Shown: positions 54,598-63,354 of the stretch, one piece after another
Position numbering within the stretch: position 1 is the first letter of the stretch
Layout of the letters: the number at the start of each line of letters is the position of its first letter
Source: CAWDMC01 sp963803295
GTDB taxonomy: Bacteria; Acidobacteriota; Terriglobia; UBA7540
Length of the DNA stretch: 64,000 bases
Direction of reading: 5' to 3'
Assembly (NCBI GenBank): GCA_963803295.1
Contig: CAWDMC010000020.1
Location: 34,170 to 98,169 of the forward strand
Translations under genes and position numbers: made by a program
The notes under the pieces: model-generated
The model's database searches: none
What the model saw: the letters and a program-made list of their open reading frames with translations, nothing else
Told to the model about the DNA's origin: nothing

Positions 54598-55260
54598 ATG
54601 GCACTACTCGAGCGGGTGGCGACACTGGTAAGGGCGAACTTGAACGACCTGGTCGACAAGGCTGAAGACCCGGAGAAAATGATCAAGCAGTTGATCCTGG
54701 ACATGCAGAATCAACTCCTGCAGGTGAAGACGCAGGTGGCGGTGGCGATCGCCGACCAGCACATGCTGGAGAAGAAGCAGAAGGAAAACGAAGAAAAGCT
54801 GAACGAGTGGATGCACAAGGCGGAGTTGGCCGTGGATAAGGGCCAAGATGATCTGGCGCGTGGCGCGCTTGAGCGTCACGAAAGCTTCAAGCGCCTCGCC
54901 GAAAGCTTCAAGGAGCAGGTGGACGATCAGAAGGCGCAAGTGGAGAACCTCAAGTCGGCCCTCGGAAAGCTGGAGCAGAAGCTGGCCGAAGCCGAAGCCA
55001 AGAGCGATCTGCTGATCGCTCAGCATCGACGTTCACGCGCTCTCGGCAAAGCCAGCGACGCCCAGATGGCCGTGGGCGACGACTCGAAAGCCGCTGCCTT
55101 CGATCGCATGAAACGCAAGGTGATGCACGGCGAGGCAGTGAGCCAGGCAAAATCCGAGATGGTGGCCGATAACCTCGACGACAAGTTTGCCGTGCTGGAG
55201 AAAAGCGACAAGATCGACCGTCTACTGGCAGAGATCAAGGCACGACGGAGCAAGAACTGA
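54598..55260 (+). CDS. pspA: PspA/IM30 family membrane-stress protein
   Basis: 220 residues from ATG 54598 (AAAGGAG upstream; the longer frame from 54517 is not needed). The protein is almost entirely coiled coil: LLERVATLVRANLNDLVDKAEDPEKMIKQL-type start (amphipathic helix a0 plus helix 1), long charged helices to about residue 150, then DSKAAAFDRMKRKVMHGEA and a short end helix. PspA/IM30/Vipp1 proteins are ESCRT-III-like, bind stressed membranes and form rods or rings. PspF-type regulation is absent; the XRE gene at the head of the cluster is the probable controller. Confidence 0.9.
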   Translation: MALLERVATLVRANLNDLVDKAEDPEKMIKQLILDMQNQLLQVKTQVAVAIADQHMLEKKQKENEEKLNEWMHKAELAVDKGQDDLARGALERHESFKRLAESFKEQVDDQKAQVENLKSALGKLEQKLAEAEAKSDLLIAQHRRSRALGKASDAQMAVGDDSKAAAFDRMKRKVMHGEAVSQAKSEMVADNLDDKFAVLEKSDKIDRLLAEIKARRSKN

Positions 55261-55275
55261 TTGTCTGAGGCCCCA

Positions 55276-55737
55276 ATGAGCTATACCTCGACCTGCAGGC
55301 TGCAAGAGACGCCGAGCCCCGTGTTGGTAATCCATTGCAGCGATCATCGCTTCCAGCTGGGATTGCGGCAGTTCCTCGACGAAGGATTGGGGCTTGCCGG
55401 TAACTACGACGTGATGATCGTCCCTGGTGGTCCGCAGGCGCTACTGCCGATGTGGTTTCTGCCCAAGTTCTCCTGGGTCACGCGCAAGTGGCTGCGGTTT
55501 CTGGTGCGGGCCCATTCGCTCAACCGGGTGGTGCTTATCGCGCATCAAGACTGCGGGTGGTGCAAATTTCTGGCGGAGCAGGAAGGAATTAACCGGGACG
55601 CGCAACAGTGGCACAAGCATGACCTCGGCGAAGCCGGTCGCCTTTTGAGCAAAGATTTCCACGACCTTGCGATCGAGCTTTACTTCGCAGCGTGGGACGC
55701 CGAGGGGCGGGTGATCGTTGATCGGGTGGCGGTCTGA
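55276..55737 (+). CDS. beta-carbonic-anhydrase-like protein
   Basis: 153 residues from ATG 55276 (GAGG upstream; a TTG at 55261 is open too). Zinc-ligand candidates are C21, D23 and R25 in HCSDHRF, and H90 and C93 in AHQDCGWC, following the C-x-D-x-R / H-x-x-C layout of beta-carbonic anhydrases. It is shorter than the usual 190-220 residues, and the middle segment (LPMWFLPKFSWVTRKWLRFL) is hydrophobic and unusual. It may be a divergent anhydrase or a relative with another job. It starts 15 bases after the pspA stop, in the same direction. Confidence 0.65.
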   Translation: MSYTSTCRLQETPSPVLVIHCSDHRFQLGLRQFLDEGLGLAGNYDVMIVPGGPQALLPMWFLPKFSWVTRKWLRFLVRAHSLNRVVLIAHQDCGWCKFLAEQEGINRDAQQWHKHDLGEAGRLLSKDFHDLAIELYFAAWDAEGRVIVDRVAV

Positions 55738-55842
55738 GCCGCACGTCGCTAGTTACTGACTATGAGGCCGGCTCGTCCCATCGGAGTTCACAGCCTTTCG
55801 CGGAACTTGTCACCAAACTCCATTGAGAGCAGAGAATGGTCC

Positions 55843-56325
55843 ATGGTGTACTTTGCTGAAGTCCAACGATTCCGGCAGCCGTGGCTGATCGCTGTGCTGT
55901 TGGTCCCGCTGCTCATTATCAGCTATGGCGCTTACGAGCAGCTTATCCTGGGCCATTCGTGGGGCCGTCATCCCGCCAGCAACCAGGTGATCGCCGTGAT
56001 CTGGATGGCCATGGCCCTTTTTGACTTGTGGTTCCTCAACTTGAAGATGGTCACGGAAGTCAGCGAGCGAGAATTGACAGCGCAGTTCATCCCGCTGTGG
56101 AAGAAGCGGAGGATCCCGCTCGACCAGATCCGCCGCTTTCAGGTCGTCACCTACAATCCCCTCAGGGATTACGGCGGTTGGGGCATTCGGCGCGGCCTCA
56201 AAGGTTGGTGCTACAACGTTCGCGGCAATCGCGGCGTTCAACTCGAACTCCCTCATCAATCGCTATTGATTGGATCGCAGCAGCCTGAGGCCCTGGCCGA
56301 AGCCATTCGCCAAAGGTGGGCGTGA
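55843..56325 (+). CDS. DUF6141-like membrane protein
   Basis: 160 residues from ATG 55843. Two hydrophobic helices (WLIAVLLVPLLIISYGAY and VIAVIWMAMALFDLWFLN) precede a soluble beta domain (about 75-160) with LTAQFIPLWKKRRIPLDQIR and GWGIRRGLKGWCYNVRGNRG. This matches small membrane proteins with a PH-like C-terminal domain. It sits at the end of the membrane-stress cluster and may be co-transcribed. Confidence 0.6.
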   Translation: MVYFAEVQRFRQPWLIAVLLVPLLIISYGAYEQLILGHSWGRHPASNQVIAVIWMAMALFDLWFLNLKMVTEVSERELTAQFIPLWKKRRIPLDQIRRFQVVTYNPLRDYGGWGIRRGLKGWCYNVRGNRGVQLELPHQSLLIGSQQPEALAEAIRQRWA

Positions 56326-56550
56326 CTTTTCCGTGACTTTGGCTGGCTCGTGACTCCGCCGACTTTACCGATTCAAATCGGACCTCAGTTTAGGTATTTT
56401 GCATTATAATAACTGACGCCTAACGCCTGGGAGACCGCCAATTCCGGGATCTGCTGTCCCGTGATCTTATTCCTTATGGTGCCCGTTCAGAGTTTCGGCA
56501 TTATCGTGAACGCTACAGCGAGAGAAAGAGCCTCAACGGGGAGGGAAGTT

Positions 56551-57333
56551 ATGTTGAAGCAGAGAATCGGGATGGCTTTCCTGATCGCTTTGGTAGCCGG
56601 TTTCCTGACGTTAAAGTCTGCGGCGGCTGACCAGAAGGACCCCAAAGCGGTGGATCTCGCCCACACCATGATGCAGGCAATGGGTGGCGAAGATAGTTGG
56701 AACAAAGCGCACTTTGTCCGTTTCGATTTCGTGGTGAAGGCGGGCCCCAAGACCCAGATGGGTCGTTCCCACTTGTGGGACAAATACACCGGGCGTTACC
56801 GGCTTGAATCGAAGACGAAGGACGGCAAGCCGGAAGTGGTATTGTTCAATACTGCCAGCAAGCAAGGAACTGTTTACATCGACGGTAAGCCGGTGGAAGG
56901 CGCGGCGGCGAAAAAGGAGCTCGACGACGCTTACGGTGCCTGGATTAACGACATGTACTGGCTGGCCGAGCCGTGGAAGTGGCTCGAAGCAGGGGTGAAT
57001 CTTAAGTATCTGGGCGAGAAGAAGCTCGGCAATGGGACTTTTGACGAGGTGGAACTGACCTTTGGACAGGTCGGCCTCACTCCCGGCGACCGCTACCACG
57101 CTTTTGTCTCCCGCGACTCCCACCTGATGACCCATTGGGAATACGTTCTCCAGAGCCACAATAAGGGCTCTTGGGACTGGGAATACACCGATACGAACGG
57201 CCTGAAGCTGTCAAAGGACCACATCAGTGCTGACAAGAAGGCCCACATCAGCATGGGCGACGTACGCGTTCTCGATTCAGCCGACGACGCCTTCTTTACC
57301 GATCCGGCGCACCAACTCTCGGAGCTGAAGTAA
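56551..57333 (+). CDS. exported LolA-like beta protein
   Basis: 260 residues from ATG 56551 (GGGAGGGAA upstream). A signal peptide (GMAFLIALVAGFLTL, cleavage near SAAAD) is followed by a beta-rich domain: AMGGEDSWNKAHFVRFDFVV, LWDKYTGRYRLE, VYIDGKPVEG and FGQVGLTPGDRYHAFV. The order of features matches proteins resembling outer-membrane lipoprotein-sorting or DUF6503-type carriers. A lipid-binding role in the periplasm is plausible but inferred. Confidence 0.6.
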   Translation: MLKQRIGMAFLIALVAGFLTLKSAAADQKDPKAVDLAHTMMQAMGGEDSWNKAHFVRFDFVVKAGPKTQMGRSHLWDKYTGRYRLESKTKDGKPEVVLFNTASKQGTVYIDGKPVEGAAAKKELDDAYGAWINDMYWLAEPWKWLEAGVNLKYLGEKKLGNGTFDEVELTFGQVGLTPGDRYHAFVSRDSHLMTHWEYVLQSHNKGSWDWEYTDTNGLKLSKDHISADKKAHISMGDVRVLDSADDAFFTDPAHQLSELK

Positions 57334-57540
57334 TTGTCATCCCGAGACGAACACTAGCTCGCAGAAAACCGCAAGCAGAGCGAGTAATCCTTCGCTGCGC
57401 GCCCGGTTTGAAAGAAGGGCAAGGAACGACATCGTCACCCTCGGGACAACTTTGTTGCGATCAGGACTCCCGCTGCGCTCGGATACCGGCGCAATTCTGA
57501 TTCCCCCGGGATTGAGTTGGGGACGACCCAGGACCTAAGG

Positions 57541-58701
57541 ATGGTTATCGAGTCTCAGCGGGACCTCCTTACTTTCTCGGAAAGGCTGCGAACGGCCCGC
57601 TATATCTGCCTCGATACCGAGTTCGCGGGCGAGCGCCGTTACTACCCCGAGGTCGGCACTCTGCAGATCGCCGCTCCCACGGCAGAGGGTGACCAAATTG
57701 CGCTCGTCGACACTCTTGCCGTGCACGATCTCGCTCCGCTGCGGCGGGCTTTGACTGACCCCGCTGTCGTCAAGGTATTCCACGCCTTGGAGCAAGATCT
57801 CGCGATTCTCTTTCGTCTGCTGGGCGAGCCTGTGCGTCCAGTGTTTGACACCCAGGTAGCGGCGGCTTTGCTCGGTTACAGCGACCGTATCTCTTTCGGC
57901 GACCTCGTCGAGCGCGTGACCGGTGTCCGCCTCGAGAAAGGCCACACCTTCACAGACTGGTTGCGACGCCCCTTAACGCCTAGCCAGGTCGAGTACGCGC
58001 TCGATGATGTCCGCTACCTCATGAAAGCGTATGAGGCCCTAATCCAGGAACTCAGTGCGAAAGGCCGACTTGATTGGGCAAGCGAGGATTTCGTCGGATA
58101 TGAGGACCCTTTCTACTTTGCTCCCCTTGATGAGCGATCGATTTACCTGCGTGTGCGCGGCGCCGAACGACTGAGCGGCAAGGCGCTTGCTGTTCTGCAA
58201 GAACTGGCGTCGTGGCGTGAAAGCACAGCCCGCTCCCAAAACATGCCCCCGGAGTGGATTGCCATCGATGCCGCCCTGATGGATCTCGCGAGGCGTCCTC
58301 GCAAGTCGGTTCGTGAGCTCAGGGAGATTCGTGGGCTGCAACCACGGCAGATCGAGCGCTTCGGCCTCGGCTTCATTGACGCCATCCGGCGGGGTATCGA
58401 GAATCCCCCGCCGCCACCAAAGCAACGTGTAAGCTTTCCGGCGGAGTTTGAGCCCACGACGGACTTCCTCGTTCTCTGTCTGCGAGCGATTGCTCACGAG
58501 CAGGGCATTGCGAGCAGTCTCCTCGCCAATCGCGCGGATCTTTCCGCCGTGGTGGTGTCGGGCAGCGACGCCAAGGTACCGCTGCTCGAGGGATGGCGCC
58601 GGGGAGCCGCTGGCGAAGCGATCCTGGCAGTGCTTGAAGGGAAGGCTACGGCGCGCATCGTGCCCAACACCAAGCGCGTACACCTTGAGTGGCAACACTG
58701 A
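57541..58701 (+). CDS. rnd: ribonuclease D
   Basis: 386 residues from ATG 57541 (AGGA, seven bases upstream; TTG 57517 is open too). The DEDDy 3'-5' exonuclease motifs are visible: CLDTEFAGERRYYP (D25, E27), FHALEQD (D86) and EYALDDVRYL (Y152, D156). An HRDC domain follows (about 205-290). The protein trims 3' ends of tRNA precursors. The roughly 80 C-terminal residues after the PPPPP linker are a second helical domain. Confidence 0.92.
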   Translation: MVIESQRDLLTFSERLRTARYICLDTEFAGERRYYPEVGTLQIAAPTAEGDQIALVDTLAVHDLAPLRRALTDPAVVKVFHALEQDLAILFRLLGEPVRPVFDTQVAAALLGYSDRISFGDLVERVTGVRLEKGHTFTDWLRRPLTPSQVEYALDDVRYLMKAYEALIQELSAKGRLDWASEDFVGYEDPFYFAPLDERSIYLRVRGAERLSGKALAVLQELASWRESTARSQNMPPEWIAIDAALMDLARRPRKSVRELREIRGLQPRQIERFGLGFIDAIRRGIENPPPPPKQRVSFPAEFEPTTDFLVLCLRAIAHEQGIASSLLANRADLSAVVVSGSDAKVPLLEGWRRGAAGEAILAVLEGKATARIVPNTKRVHLEWQH

Positions 58702-58912
58702 TCCGGCTTTGAAGTGGGCCGATTCCAGGTCAACTCTCACCTGGCCTGCCGCAGTATCCAGCAGAGAAGTGGGCTGCAACCGGTCCTGCGCATACCAATA
58801 CATGAGCGCGGACAAAGTGCGGAAAACCAGCGGGATTTTTGCGGGGTCGGACCAGGAAAGGCCCCCACGCCAGCCCTCGTCTGATCTCAGCCTCGGCTTG
58901 CGGACCGGCGGG

Positions 58913-59377
58913 CTACGGGTTTTCGCGCGCTTTGAGGAGGTCCTTGAGCTCGTCCATGAACTCCCGCACATCCTTGAAGTCGAGGTAGACTGAAGCGAAG
59001 CGTACATAAGCGACCTTGTCGAGCTTCTTCAGCCGATCCATTACCACGGCTCCCACCTCGGTTGTTGGACGCTCGTGCTCGGGTGACTCACCAACGTAGG
59101 ATTCGACTTCGTTTACGATCTCCTCCAGCCTGGCAGGTGAGACGGGTCGCTTCTCGCAGGCCTTCATCAAACCCGTCATAAGTTTCTGGCGGTCGAACTT
59201 TTCCCGGCGGCCGTCCTTCTTCACCATCATGTAAGGGATCTCGTCAATCCGCTCGTAGGTGGTGAAACGCCTCTCACACTTCACGCATTCACGCCGGCGG
59301 CGGATGGTATCTCCGGTCTTGGTCTCGCGCGAATCCACGACCCGGTCTTCCAGATGTCCACAAAAGGGGCATTTCAT
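58913..59377 (-). CDS. nrdR: transcriptional repressor NrdR
   Basis: 154 residues, standard length. The N-terminal zinc ribbon has CPFC (3-6) and CVKC (31-34), with RRRRECVKCERRFTTYER between the ribbon and the ATP cone. The ATP-cone domain begins VKKDGRREKFDRQKL. NrdR represses ribonucleotide reductase genes in response to (d)ATP. It stands on the minus strand, opposite RNase D, with no reductase gene in the window. Confidence 0.95.
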   Translation of the reverse strand: MKCPFCGHLEDRVVDSRETKTGDTIRRRRECVKCERRFTTYERIDEIPYMMVKKDGRREKFDRQKLMTGLMKACEKRPVSPARLEEIVNEVESYVGESPEHERPTTEVGAVVMDRLKKLDKVAYVRFASVYLDFKDVREFMDELKDLLKARENP

Positions 59378-59553
59378 AGCAGATGGTCCGTTATCGGCGG
59401 CCGGTTACCCGTTGTTCTTTGGAAAGATACTCGTAACCAATTACGGATTGCGAGTGTAGTGCAAAGGCAGCGTGCGCGCAAGCCAAGTCCGCAAGTCGCC
59501 CAAGGCGGCAGCGGAGATCCCGGCTGTCGCCCACTCTCTCAGCGGAAGGCGAG

Positions 59554-60621
59554 CTATGCTTGATGCTCGGCCGCGATTTGCTGTTCCTTGGCGATGTGGC
59601 GGAGTTTCTTGAAGGAGAGGCCCTGATAGAGGAGAATGGCGATGGCGGAAAGCATGCAAGGCAGCAGGATAATAATCCATAGCAGAATGGCCGCGCTGGT
59701 CGCGTCCTCCTTAGGGACAGCGAAGAAACGGGTGAGCGAAAAGAAGACCACTACCTGGAATCCGCCGCCTACACCTGGCACCTGGACCAGCAAGCCCAGC
59801 GCCTCGCAGAACAGGATCAGCGCTGCCGACATGAACGAAAGGTTGAGCGAACCTCCCAAGCTGCGAAATACCAGCCAAACCACGAGAATATTGAAAAACC
59901 AAAGTACGACCGTAGAAACAATACTTGCGCCCAGGTCCTTCCAGTTACGGATTACCGCCAGGCCCTCGACGAACTGGTCAAAGAGGCCCCGCAGTTTATG
60001 CTTAAGCCCCTGCGGGAGAAAACCGAAGTGCCGGACTGCCTCCCGCTCAATCCACTCGGTCCGAAGGCGCAGGAACACGAGAACAGCGATCGCGACCAGA
60101 ATCACAACAAGCGAATAGCTGGCGGTCTGGTGCAACTGCGCTAATTGCCGGGACGCGTGCCTTCCGACCAGAGGAAGAGGCGTAAAATGTAGGGCAACGG
60201 CAAAGATGAAGACCATCGCAAACACGTCGTAAATGCGTTCGAGCACCAACACCGCCAGCATGGAACTGAACGGCACACCCTCCATGCGGGCGATGTAGGC
60301 TGGGCGAATCAGTTCGCCCACCCGGCCGATCAGATAGATAGAGCCAAAGCCCAGCACGTGGCCGGAGAAAAGTACCCAGAGCGAAGCGCGCTTGATCGGA
60401 TCCATGAAGTAACGCCATCGGGCGGAGCGGATCAGATAGGTAATGAGGGTAACGGCGGAGGCAGCAATCAGGTAGGCCAGCTTCGCATGCAGAAAAGAGC
60501 CCCAAAGCCGATCCCAGTCAAAATCACGCCATTCCGGACTACGGCTGACGTGATAGGCGACGAGCGCCAGTGCCGCCACCGTTACGATCGGGCCCAGCCA
60601 TCGCCGTACTTGCTTATTCAT
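59554..60621 (-). CDS. UPF0104 / LPG-synthase-transmembrane-like flippase
   Basis: 355 residues with about eight hydrophobic segments (AYLIAASAVTLITYLIR, WVLFSGHVLGFGSIYLIGRV, IVSTVVLWFFNILVVWLVFR, AAILLWIIILLPCMLSAIAI). The box GRVGELIRPAYIARMEGVPF and LVLERIYDVFAMVF match the lysylphosphatidylglycerol synthase transmembrane (UPF0104) family. Members are proposed flippases or glycolipid transporters. It has no aminoacyl-transferase domain. Confidence 0.85.
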   Translation of the reverse strand: MNKQVRRWLGPIVTVAALALVAYHVSRSPEWRDFDWDRLWGSFLHAKLAYLIAASAVTLITYLIRSARWRYFMDPIKRASLWVLFSGHVLGFGSIYLIGRVGELIRPAYIARMEGVPFSSMLAVLVLERIYDVFAMVFIFAVALHFTPLPLVGRHASRQLAQLHQTASYSLVVILVAIAVLVFLRLRTEWIEREAVRHFGFLPQGLKHKLRGLFDQFVEGLAVIRNWKDLGASIVSTVVLWFFNILVVWLVFRSLGGSLNLSFMSAALILFCEALGLLVQVPGVGGGFQVVVFFSLTRFFAVPKEDATSAAILLWIIILLPCMLSAIAILLYQGLSFKKLRHIAKEQQIAAEHQA

Positions 60622-60868
60622 GCCGGTGTCTCGAAGTCATGGTCAATTTGACGTTAACGAATGGCCCGCTTGAAGTCAAGGCAACGTAACGGCAGGAACT
60701 TCGCATGGCCCCTTTTAGCGACACCCGGTGGATTTTCGCCCGAGAAGAACTGGTTTCTCTTCTTCAAGCTGTCGCGGCGCTCTATGCGCGCCGGCTTTTC
60801 CTTGAAGAAGAACGGCGTTCGTAGAGTGCCGCTACAGCAAAGCAGCTACAATCGGTTTCAGCCCATTT

Positions 60869-61627
60869 TCAGGAGCGCGTCCCGTCGAGTGAGTCCAACC
60901 ACCCCGAAAGCTGACTGAAGCTGGGGTGGTCGGTGCGGTCCGCCTGCAGCGGGGTAATCGAGATGTAGTCGGCAAAAACCGCTGCGTAGTCGGAGTCAGG
61001 CTCAACGTTGTCGTAGGCTCCCTGCTCGTCTTGCCAATAGTAGGGACGCCCACGCGGATCATGCCGTTCATAGATGATGTTCTGGGTCACCTTGCCGCTC
61101 ATCCGGGCAAAGCGCACCCCCTTGACGTGTTTGGAAGGAACGTTAACGTTGAGCATCACGCCCCGAGGAAGACCTTCAGCGATAACCCTCGCGGCGAGTT
61201 GGGCGGCGAAAGCGGAGGCCGGGCCAAAGTCAAAGCTATTGCGGGCAGCCAGCGACACAGCGATCGCGGGAACTCCGTGCAGTGTCGCTTCGAGCGCGGC
61301 TGCCACAGTACCCGAATAGATTACGTTTTCACCCAGGTTGGCGCCGGGATTGATGCCCGATACGACCACATCGGGCTTAATGTTGAGCTGGTGTAAAGCC
61401 ATGATCACGGCGTCGGCCGGCGTTCCCGAGATGGCGAAATGCTTGTCATCATATTTGTGGACGCGTAGCGGTACGTGAATGCTGATGCCCTGGCTGGTGC
61501 CGCTCATTTCGTGCGTGGGCGCCACCACAAACACCCCGCCCAGCGATTTCATGCCTCGTTCCAGGGCTTTGAGACCTTCGGCCTGAATGCCGTCATCGTT
61601 GGTACAAAGAATCACTCGATTGGTCAT
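60869..61627 (-). CDS. surE: 5'/3'-nucleotidase SurE
   Basis: 252 residues from ATG 61627 (GGAG upstream; the open frame to 61771 is not needed). ILCTNDDGIQAEG (DD metal site), VVAPTHEMSGTSQGIS, ISGTPADAV, VVSGINPGANLGENVIYSGT and the middle GVPAIAVSLA are the SurE signature. The enzyme removes phosphate from nucleoside monophosphates and survives stationary phase. It is in the cytoplasm. Confidence 0.95.
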   Translation of the reverse strand: MTNRVILCTNDDGIQAEGLKALERGMKSLGGVFVVAPTHEMSGTSQGISIHVPLRVHKYDDKHFAISGTPADAVIMALHQLNIKPDVVVSGINPGANLGENVIYSGTVAAALEATLHGVPAIAVSLAARNSFDFGPASAFAAQLAARVIAEGLPRGVMLNVNVPSKHVKGVRFARMSGKVTQNIIYERHDPRGRPYYWQDEQGAYDNVEPDSDYAAVFADYISITPLQADRTDHPSFSQLSGWLDSLDGTRS

Positions 61628-61908
61628 CTGGGATCTCCGCTGCTCCTCTGTATCTCGATGAAGCTCGCGCCACCAGAGCGAGGTGATGTAAGGCCGCATT
61701 CCAGCGGCAGAAGGACGGTGGGATTCCGCTGCTAAGCCTATGTGGAAAGGCTGATGCTGATGGAACCTCAAATAACATTAAAAACCGAACCGGGCCTCTG
61801 GCGCAAGTTCCGTTAGTCGGAACTGCTTTCGCAATTCGGTGACCTCGCAAATCGGTGAAATTGACCTTGTGCATTCTGCTAGAATAGCCTTCCCTTACGG
61901 AGGTAACT

Positions 61909-63141
61909 ATGGAGAGCGATGGAGTCACCAGGCGGACTTTCATGGGGCGCACGGCGGCGGTAGGACTCGGCGTGCTGGCCCACCCCGCCTTCAGCGCCAA
62001 AGTGTTCGGGGCCAATGACCGCGTGGTGATGGGGATTATCGGTGCGGGCGGCATGGGTCGCGGACACATGGAGAACTTCAAGAACCTAGGAGCCGAGTGG
62101 GCCGGAGTCTGTGATGCCTATGAGGTAAACCTGGACGCGGGTCTCGAGATTGCCGGTACGCAGGCCAAGGGCCATCGCGACCATCGTGCCCTGCTCGATC
62201 GCAAAGACATCGATGCTGTCCTGATCGCGACGCCCGAGCATTGGCATCACAACCACCTGATCGACGCCCTCCAGGCCGGCAAAGATGCCTATTGCGAAAA
62301 ACCCATGTCTCACTCCATCGAGGAAGGCGCGGATATGGTGGCGCAAGTGCGCAAAACCGATCGGATCGTCCAGATCGGCATGCAGCGGCGCAGTTCGCCC
62401 GGCATCCACGAGTGCAAGAAGCTGGTGGATGAGGGAGCGCTTGGTGAAATCAATCTGGTCCGCGCCGAGTGGTATTGGAATATGCAGATTCGAACAAAGT
62501 CTATTCTACGCGATAAGCTCGATTGGGACCGCTTTGTAGGCCCGGCTCCGAAACAGGCCTTCGACCCAATACGCTACCGCAACTGGCGGTATTTTTGGGA
62601 TTTCTCCGGCGGCAACATGACCGATCAGGGCACTCACCTGATGGATGTCGTGCAGTGGCTTACCGGCAATACCCAGCCGCTGGCAGCCTATTCCTACGGT
62701 AATGTCTACAAGCTTCAGCCTGCAGAGACTCCGGACACTTTCTGCGCTGTTTTTGAGTATCCGCACTTCACCTGCACGTGGACTCTGTGTTATTCAAGCT
62801 CGTTCCAGAGCGGCTGGGGACTCGTGTTTCAGGGTCAGAAGGCGACACTAGAAATCACCGAACAAGGTTATCGCGTTTACAACGAGCCCTGGACGGGCGG
62901 GGGAACCACCTACAACCGCTGGAACGCTCCCCCGCCGGCAATCGAAAGGCTTCCTGGGGGTCTGACCTCAACGGTTCCGCACATCCAGAATTTCCTGGAT
63001 TGCGTGAAAAATCGGCAGCAACCTAACGCTACTGTCGAACTGGGACATCAGGCGGTGCGAACGCTTCACCTGGCGAATATTGCGGGGAAGAAGAAGGCTC
63101 GAGCGGTATTGGCTGAAGACGGAATGACCGTCAGGGTGTAG
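61909..63141 (+). CDS. Tat-exported Gfo/Idh/MocA family oxidoreductase
   Basis: 410 residues. VTRRTFMGRTAAVGLGVLAH is a twin-arginine signal. The Rossmann fold opens with MGIIGAGGMGRGHM (about 41-54); the catalytic Lys is in AYCEKPMSHS, and the Gfo/Idh/MocA C-terminal domain follows with WRYFWDFSGGNMTDQGTHLMD (His). GGAGG precedes ATG 61909. Exported relatives oxidise or reduce sugar positions, including 3-keto-sugar steps; a link to the DUF1080 protein at 40288 is an inference. Confidence 0.88.
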   Translation: MESDGVTRRTFMGRTAAVGLGVLAHPAFSAKVFGANDRVVMGIIGAGGMGRGHMENFKNLGAEWAGVCDAYEVNLDAGLEIAGTQAKGHRDHRALLDRKDIDAVLIATPEHWHHNHLIDALQAGKDAYCEKPMSHSIEEGADMVAQVRKTDRIVQIGMQRRSSPGIHECKKLVDEGALGEINLVRAEWYWNMQIRTKSILRDKLDWDRFVGPAPKQAFDPIRYRNWRYFWDFSGGNMTDQGTHLMDVVQWLTGNTQPLAAYSYGNVYKLQPAETPDTFCAVFEYPHFTCTWTLCYSSSFQSGWGLVFQGQKATLEITEQGYRVYNEPWTGGGTTYNRWNAPPPAIERLPGGLTSTVPHIQNFLDCVKNRQQPNATVELGHQAVRTLHLANIAGKKKARAVLAEDGMTVRV

Positions 63142-63331
63142 GCGCCGCAGGGCCTTGAAGGGCGGCGTCTGGACGCCGCTTTGGATAGTCGTTAAATCGC
63201 AGAGCTCGCGCTCTGCGCCAGCCCGCGACATGGGCGCAGGACGGATTACTATAGGCGTGGAGCGCAGCGGCATTGCTATAGTCGCGCTCGGAGCGCACCT
63301 TGGAAGGAAGCGTCGCTTAAGGGGACCCGAT

Positions 63332-63354
63332 CGCGGGTGAGGACACCCGCGCTA
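63332..63354. repeat. palindromic repeat related to the 4292-4515 family
   Basis: CGCGGGTG-agga-CACCCGCG followed by the tail CTACAG has the same layout as 4493-4515 (CGCCGGTG-ggga-CACCGGCG then CTACAG). The TAG stop of the arabinofuranosidase gene (63354-63352, minus strand) lies in this tail. The preceding stretch 63142-63331 holds no gene; it contains further palindromes (ACTATAG ... CTATAGT). Confidence 0.7.

Noticed and set aside
58039..59007. 322-residue minus-strand frame across the ends of the RNase D and NrdR genes
   Set aside because: It overlaps two confident genes; the short part in the gap (58702-58912) looks somewhat protein-like but has no start of its own.
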